64,000 bases of DNA from a bacterium. GTDB lineage: Bacteria; Hydrothermota; UBA3073; JACQXS01; JAQTXJ01. Below, piece by piece: positions 60,701-64,000 of this stretch. The notes beneath the pieces were generated by a model, which was not told the DNA's origin, did not search any database, and was given only the letters and a program-made list of their open reading frames with translations. The translations under genes and the position numbers were made by a program. Every line of letters begins with the position of its first letter. The stretch's first letter is position 1. Where the stretch lies: positions 656,775-720,774 of the forward strand of contig JAQUPX010000001.1 in assembly GCA_028716385.1 (NCBI GenBank), in the 5' to 3' direction.

Positions 60701-61859
60701 AAACGTCGTTGTTACTTCGCCGAACGGCAGTGAGAGTTGGCTTGCGGGAAGTTCTCACAACATAACATGGACAAGTTCCGGAGTAACAGGGAACGTAAAT
60801 GTAGATTTATACAAGAGCGGTGTATTCAGCAGTAACATAGCAAGCGGAATAAGTAACAGCGGGACATACAGCTGGGCAATATCCGCAAGTCAGACGATAG
60901 GAAATGATTATAGAGTAAGAGTAGTGAGCGTATCCGACACATCTATCTGGGATGAGAGCAATGCCAATTTTGGCATTACGGTATCCGGGACAGGAATAAC
61001 GGTTACTTCGCCGAATGGCGGTGAGAGCTGGGTTGGAAACACTATAGATACCGTAAAGTGGACAAGTTCCGGAGTAACAGGGACAGTGAAGATAGAGCTA
61101 TATAAAGCGGGTGCATTCAACAAGACCATAGCAAGCAGCGCTACTAACAGCGGAGCATATGGTTGGACAGTTGCTGCAGCGCAGACACCCGGGACAGATT
61201 ATAAGATAAAGATAACGAGCGTCACGAATATTTCTATCACAGACCAGAGCGACAACAACTTTAGTATAGTAGCGCCGAGCATAACGGTTACTTCGCCGAA
61301 CGGCGGGGAAAGCTGGGGCAGGGGAGCTGCTTATCCTATAACCTGGACGAGCGCTGGAGTAAGTGGAAATGTAATTATAGACCTTTATAAAAACGGAGTT
61401 TACAATCTCAGGATAGCAAGCAACACTGCCAATACCGGGACATACAGTTGGACGGTTCCTACGGGTCAGACAGCAGGAACGGATTATAAGGTAAAGATAA
61501 CCAGCTATAACAGTTCAACGATTAACGACATGAGCAATGCAAATTTCAGTATTGTATCCGTTAAATCGCTTAAGAACTATGTCGTGAAAGAGTATAAACT
61601 ATTCCCGGCATATCCGAATCCTGCAACAAGCCGTATAACTTTGTGCTACCAGTTACCGGCAAAATCTAACGTTAGCTTAAAGATTTACGATAAGGGCGGG
61701 AGATTGGTAAAGACGCTTATCAGCGGAGAAAAGGGATCGGGTTATTACGAGACGGATTGGGACAAAAAAGATAACACGGGTAAAGTACTGCCAAGCGGAA
61801 TCTATCTATACAGGTTTGAAACGGAGAAATATAAACAAACGAGCAAGATTATATTGTAA
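57777..61859 (+). CDS. Secreted papain-family protease with ten Ig-like repeats and C-terminal sorting domain
   Basis: A 1360-residue protein. The ATG at 57777 follows AGGGGGGACGGT and opens a signal peptide (about 1-27). An I29-like propeptide (about 43-80, ENQFSNMTLEQKKAYLG) precedes a C1A peptidase (about 94-295) with Q115 and C121 (DQKSCGSCWAFS), H255 (GYHAVVLIGWDD) and N273 (CWIARNSWSTAWGESG), so it should be active. From about 309 to 1260 run ten repeats of 85-95 residues with PNGGESW, W(T)SxGVxGNVxIDLYKGGV, NTGTYxWxIP and GTDYKVRITS, the Kre9/KNH-like Ig-type repeat. A FlgD/type-A sorting domain ends the protein (YPNPATSRITLCYQ, IYDKGGRLVKTL, PSGIYLYRFE). It probably works outside the cell as a surface or released protease. 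A strong terminator follows. Confidence 0.93.
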   Translation: MIKKSFSSVARGLMGGFVLLFASNLFAVDAVKNANGTVNVINLNTFLKQKGATWTAGENQFSNMTLEQKKAYLGTLPSTEQIPVKQVKVVKADLPAAFSWKSKDGINWMTPIRDQKSCGSCWAFSAVGVVEALINIEENNPDLDYNLSEQTLVTCSGAGSCGGGQPIKAFSFIQGTGIPTETCDPYTASDDGCSRCTDWATQVKKISGYSSVSGANLKTVLLENPLSVTMEVYEDFYNYEHGIYTYDYGGFMGYHAVVLIGWDDANSCWIARNSWSTAWGESGYFRIAYSNGAAFPGAPLDADFQPSSAVVVTAPNGGEKLIKDNVYTIRWSCGATDNLNIDLYKGGVLNSTIVSGTANTGTYDWTVPTGQATGTDYKVRITRGSDPTIYDESDANFTITVPNITVTAPNGGENWVGSNYYSIKWTSAGVVGNVNIDLYKGGVFSSTIASNVSNNGTYNWNIPGGQAIGTDYKVRVTSITTPSLWDESDNNFNITVQNIVVSAPNGGESLTTGSTSAIKWTSAGITGYIKIELYKGGVLNKTIISSTSNTGTYNWAVGTQAVGTDYKVKISSVSTPTIWDESNANFTVAAPTITVSTPNGGESWFGGTTNAITWTSSGLSGYVRIHLYKGGVYKSIITNCVSNTGTYNWAIPTTLTGGTDYKIRVISYTNAAVYDESNANFTVAGAGITVSSPNGGESWGRGNVYPITWTSAGVTGNIKIELYKAGAFKMTVISSTANTGTYNWTIPAAQLVGADYKIKITSASNIAITDQSNANFSIIVPTTSITVSSPNGGESWLVGSAHNLTWTSSGITGNVKIDLYKGSVLNSTIAADVANNGSYSWNVPTGQAAGTDYKVRVTSISAPTIYDESNANFSITVPSVGITVSAPNGGESWAVGTTNSVTWVSSGVSGNVNIDLYKGGVFNGAIASDISNSGTYSWAISGVQATGTDYKVRITSVSDTSTKDESNANFSITKPNVVVTSPNGSESWLAGSSHNITWTSSGVTGNVNVDLYKSGVFSSNIASGISNSGTYSWAISASQTIGNDYRVRVVSVSDTSIWDESNANFGITVSGTGITVTSPNGGESWVGNTIDTVKWTSSGVTGTVKIELYKAGAFNKTIASSATNSGAYGWTVAAAQTPGTDYKIKITSVTNISITDQSDNNFSIVAPSITVTSPNGGESWGRGAAYPITWTSAGVSGNVIIDLYKNGVYNLRIASNTANTGTYSWTVPTGQTAGTDYKVKITSYNSSTINDMSNANFSIVSVKSLKNYVVKEYKLFPAYPNPATSRITLCYQLPAKSNVSLKIYDKGGRLVKTLISGEKGSGYYETDWDKKDNTGKVLPSGIYLYRFETEKYKQTSKIIL

Positions 61860-61885
61860 ATTACGTAATACGTAAAATAAGTGAG

Positions 61886-61922
61886 GTCGGGGGAATTCCG
61901 CCAGGAGTTCCCCCGACTTTTT
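61886..61922 (+). terminator. Rho-independent terminator of the papain-like protease gene
   Basis: Perfect 10-bp stem GTCGGGGGAA (61886-61895) and TTCCCCCGAC (61908-61917), 12-nt loop, followed by TTTTT. It lies 27 nt after the stop codon. Confidence 0.92.
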
Positions 61923-62093
61923 AAGTATACGCCACAAAGGCACCCTTCGCTCCTCCTACGGCGAGATCACCGACAAGCTCAGGGTAAACGAAAAACGGAG
62001 AACGGAAAGATTAACCACAGAAAACAGAAACAGACAAAAAAAGAGCACAGAAGAAACATAGCCGCCGTTAAACTTATTTTTTCATTTTTTTTC

Positions 62094-62140
62094 TTGACAT
62101 ACTTAATTTAGTGTATATCGTTATGATATCATTATGATAT
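62094..62140 (+). promoter_or_regulatory. Promoter with overlapping palindromic operator of the SPFH-RHH operon
   Basis: TTGACA (62094-62099), 16-nt spacer, TATCGT (62116-62121, weak -10). Immediately downstream are two overlapping palindromes: ATGATATCAT (62123-62132) and ATATCAT-T-ATGATAT (62126-62140), giving three half-sites at the predicted transcription start. The spaced half-sites would suit a dimer-of-dimers ribbon-helix-helix protein such as the one encoded at 63171. Confidence 0.65.
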
Positions 62141-62154
62141 TAAAGGATAATAAG

Positions 62155-62295
62155 ATGTATAACAAAAAAAGGAGGCGCAAGGCGTCGAAAGAAAAGGGGT
62201 GCAAGGGTAAGAATGGAGGATTGATACTTTGGGCTAATCTTATCTCGTTAGCGGAGATTATTAAAACGTGCAATAAAAAGGAGGGAGTAAAATGA
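62155..62295 (+). CDS. 46-codon upstream ORF, partial duplicate of the SPFH gene start
   Basis: ATG at 62155 with AAAGGATAATAAG before it; basic N-terminus ([18 protein letters not shown]), then [16 protein letters not shown]. Its TGA overlaps the SPFH ATG (ATGA), implying translational coupling. The DNA from GTGCAAGGG to GATACTTT matches the SPFH 5' end ([10 protein letters not shown] against [10 protein letters not shown]), so it looks like a remnant of a tandem duplication, possibly still translated as a leader peptide. I rate a functional product as uncertain. Confidence 0.45.
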   Translation: MYNKKRRRKASKEKGCKGKNGGLILWANLISLAEIIKTCNKKEGVK

Positions 62296-63161
62296 CAGGA
62301 GAAATAGAGTGCAAGGGAAGGAGCGGAGGGCTGATACTTTTGTTCGGTCTTCTATTGTTGGGTATGAACGTTTGGCTTGTAAGCGTTGCCGAAAAAAATC
62401 CATCAACGCCTTTGATAGTGTTTATTATATTTTTATGGCTGTTAATGTTATTTGTGTGTTCAGGGCTTTACACGGTTCAGCCAAACCAGGCGGCAGTATT
62501 GACTCTTATGGGAAAGTACGTGGGAACGGTTAAAACGAATGGTTTATTATGGACGTTTCCGTTTAACAAAAGGACAAAAGTTTCTTTACGTGCGAATACT
62601 TTAAACGGGGAGAAAATAAAAGTAAACGATAAGAGCGGGAATCCGATTGAGATTGCGGCAATTGTAGTATGGCAGGTAAAGAACACGGCGCAGGCGGTTT
62701 TTGACGTGGAAAATTATTACACATATGTTACCATACAATCTGAATCGGCTACGCGGCATCTGGCAAGTTCTTATTCTTATGATGCGCATGAGCAGGGAGA
62801 GATTTCATTAAGAGGTTCGATTGATGAGGTTTCAAAAGCTTTGCAGAAAGAATTAGAAGAGCGGGTTCAGAAAGCCGGTGTTGTGATATTAGAAACAAGG
62901 TTAAGCCATTTAGCATACGCGCCTGAAATCGCACAGGTTATGTTGCGGCGTCAACAAGCGGAAGCAATTATTGCTGCACGTCAAAAGATCGTGCACGGAG
63001 CGGTTAGTATGGTAGAAATGGCGTTACAGGAATTAGCCGAGAAGAAAATAATTGAATTGGATGACGAGCGGAAAGCGGCTATGGTAAGCAATTTAATGGT
63101 AGTATTGTGCGGGGAAGGCGAAGTTCAGCCAATAATTAATACCGGCACATTATATACGTAA
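62292..63161 (+). CDS. SPFH/band-7 domain protein (RHH-associated type)
   Basis: A 289-residue protein with two N-terminal hydrophobic helices (about 12-32 and 40-60), an SPFH domain ([55 protein letters not shown]) and a helical C-terminus ([20 protein letters not shown]). It belongs to the SPFH subgroup that is routinely followed by a small Arc-like protein, as here 9 nt downstream. It differs in length and topology from the NfeD-linked SPFH protein at 8248. AGGAGGGAGTAAAATG is the ribosome binding site. Confidence 0.9.
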   Translation: MTGEIECKGRSGGLILLFGLLLLGMNVWLVSVAEKNPSTPLIVFIIFLWLLMLFVCSGLYTVQPNQAAVLTLMGKYVGTVKTNGLLWTFPFNKRTKVSLRANTLNGEKIKVNDKSGNPIEIAAIVVWQVKNTAQAVFDVENYYTYVTIQSESATRHLASSYSYDAHEQGEISLRGSIDEVSKALQKELEERVQKAGVVILETRLSHLAYAPEIAQVMLRRQQAEAIIAARQKIVHGAVSMVEMALQELAEKKIIELDDERKAAMVSNLMVVLCGEGEVQPIINTGTLYT

Positions 63162-63170
63162 ACCAAAATT

Positions 63171-63347
63171 ATGCCCGATAAAAAAGCATTTTTATTGCGG
63201 ATAGACTCCAAATTGTGGGAGGAGTTGAATATATGGGCATCGGACGAGTTGCGAAGCATTAACGGACAGGTTGAGTTCGTGCTGAAACAAGCCGTAAATA
63301 AAAGAAAAGGCAGTCAAAACAAGTCGGGAGAGAAAACAGACAAGTAG
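63171..63347 (+). CDS. Arc-like ribbon-helix-helix DNA-binding protein
   Basis: A 58-residue protein: KKAFLLRIDSKLWEELNIWA then DELRSINGQVEFVLKQAV, a canonical ribbon-helix-helix (beta strand FLLRID, helix A, turn SINGQ, helix B), followed by a charged tail. Such proteins bind palindromic operators as dimers. It is translated from the same transcript as the SPFH gene and is a plausible autorepressor at 62123-62140. Confidence 0.88.
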   Translation: MPDKKAFLLRIDSKLWEELNIWASDELRSINGQVEFVLKQAVNKRKGSQNKSGEKTDK

Positions 63348-63676
63348 TTTTTGGACGCAGATTCACGCAGATAAACAAGATGAACAGAAAACTGAGAAGA
63401 AATAAACTACAAAGAGAATACAGAAGATTCAGACCTGCAGGATGATCCCTCCTGCGGCGGGCCGGCAGGAATAAAAACGGAGAACGCAGACACGGAGAGG
63501 GGGAGAAAGGGAGAAAAGACGAAAAAAAAGAGAAAATCATGAGAAACAACTATTAACAGGGATTGCCTGTTTGCCGCAAGCCATAACTAACGGCAGGTAA
63601 ACACGGAAGAGTTTTCTATCGTAAATAGTTCCCCTTGATAAAATGATACGGAGTATTTCAATTATAGTTTTCTTAA
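63348..63676. repeat. Intergenic repeats
   Basis: ACGCAGATTC ACGCAGATAA (63355-63374), CCTGCGGCGGGCCGGCAGG (63451-63469, GC-rich palindrome), ACGGAGAACGCAGACACGGAG (cores near 63477-63497) and ACTAACGGCAGGTAAACACG (63587-63606). No gene is supported. Confidence 0.65.
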
Positions 63677-63704
63677 TTGACAGTTAAAGTAAAGGTATTA
63701 TAAA
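63677..63704 (+). promoter_or_regulatory. Promoter of the window-end gene, leaderless arrangement
   Basis: TTGACA (63677-63682), 16-nt spacer, TATAAA (63699-63704), 9 nt to the ATG at 63714. No Shine-Dalgarno is present. Confidence 0.7.
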
Positions 63705-63713
63705 TTTAGAATA

Positions 63714-64000
63714 ATGAAGAAAAAAAGCATAACATTAATAATAGGAATAACTATTATACTCCTAAGTTTTTTAACATATATATTTATTTTGGGAAAATTA
63801 TTTCCATATTCTCCGATAATAATCGGTTTTACAAAATATGAATCACCTAACACCATTATATACATACAAAAAGGCAATACTTCTGCCAATTACAATTGGG
63901 TTGATTCATTAATACCTTCAGTAGAAAAGTTTCATGAATTAAAATTTAATAGCAAGCCAAAGATATTTTTCTTCCGTGATAAAAAAACATATTCCCACCG
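63714..64000 (+). CDS. Membrane-anchored protein of unknown function, truncated by window end
   Basis: 95 codons are visible without a stop. A basic N-terminus (MKKKSITLIIG) leads into one transmembrane segment (about 6-29), then an extracytoplasmic region with IIGFTKYESPNTIIYIQKGN, YNWVDSLIPSVEKFH and PKIFFFRDKKTYSHR. The last part resembles the start of peptidase-like domains that read the name of a structural gene from a F-x-D/H turn, but too little is visible for a family call. Confidence 0.7.
   Translation, partial: MKKKSITLIIGITIILLSFLTYIFILGKLFPYSPIIIGFTKYESPNTIIYIQKGNTSANYNWVDSLIPSVEKFHELKFNSKPKIFFFRDKKTYSH

Noticed and set aside
1..64000. Prophage, integron, IS element or T9SS machinery genes
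   Set aside because: No integrase, transposase, capsid, terminase or Por/Gld-type genes were found; only T9SS cargo is present.

Overview
The window is AT-rich bacterial chromosome from an organism with an outer membrane. Evidence for this is the LptC/LptA/LptB lipopolysaccharide-export genes, a TonB-dependent receptor, LolA and a long Gram-negative type YidC. Six large secreted proteins end in, or close to, a type-A C-terminal sorting domain of the type IX secretion system (T9SS). T9SS cargo plus low GC and very repeat-rich intergenic DNA points to the Fibrobacteres-Chlorobi-Bacteroidetes neighbourhood or one of the uncultured phyla near it (WOR-3/TA06/Cloacimonadota-like). The sequence alone does not fix the phylum. 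No T9SS machinery, phage, IS element or CRISPR array was seen.

Layout. 1-6.9 kb (minus): a glycan-decoration operon (O-carbamoyltransferase, SGNH hydrolase-like protein, GT-C membrane protein, DUF5989 and SxtJ small membrane proteins) followed by a truncated ion permease. 7-11.5 kb: pyrH, an NfeD/SPFH pair and yidC. 11.5-19.8 kb (minus): small proteins, then a six-gene envelope operon with two beta-propeller lipoproteins, a TonB-dependent receptor and a T9SS beta-helix protein. 20.2-26.3 kb (plus): solute-binding protein, lptC, a Fic gene bracketed by 46-bp direct repeats, lptA, lptB, rpoN. 26.7-27.9 kb (minus): lolA and a two-repeat secreted protein. 28.4-33.3 kb (plus): a rhomboid protease, a 939-residue protein joining an M50-like membrane domain to a circularly permuted enolase, and a normal enolase. 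33.4-36.6 kb: tRNA-Trp, ftsB-like, coaD, PHP phosphoesterase, methyltransferase. 36.9-40.5 kb (minus): five tandem paralogous membrane proteins plus a winged-helix regulator. 41.2-48.1 kb (minus): rpsF-ssb-rpsR-rplI-DUF151-clpC-secY-adk-infA-rpmJ. 48.4-61.9 kb: a DUF3857/transglutaminase protein and five T9SS-type secreted proteins, including a papain-like protease with ten Ig-like repeats. 62-64 kb: an SPFH protein with a ribbon-helix-helix partner behind a palindromic operator, and a truncated membrane-anchored protein.

Three themes run across the window. First, nearly every intergenic gap holds degenerate 10-bp-phased arrays (CACGGATTNA / ACGCAGATNA / CACGAATTNA). From about 7 kb onward these lie on one strand regardless of gene direction, and they are mixed with GC-rich hairpin repeats. 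Second, the same repeat classes occur in frame in the linkers just before the T9SS sorting domains. Third, many promoter-first genes have a sigma70-like -10 box only 8-11 nt before the start codon and no Shine-Dalgarno sequence, which suggests leaderless mRNAs; other genes have normal AGGAGG sites. The strongest candidate for something undescribed is the membrane-protease/permuted-enolase fusion at 29175-31994, followed by the repeat-bracketed Fic gene.
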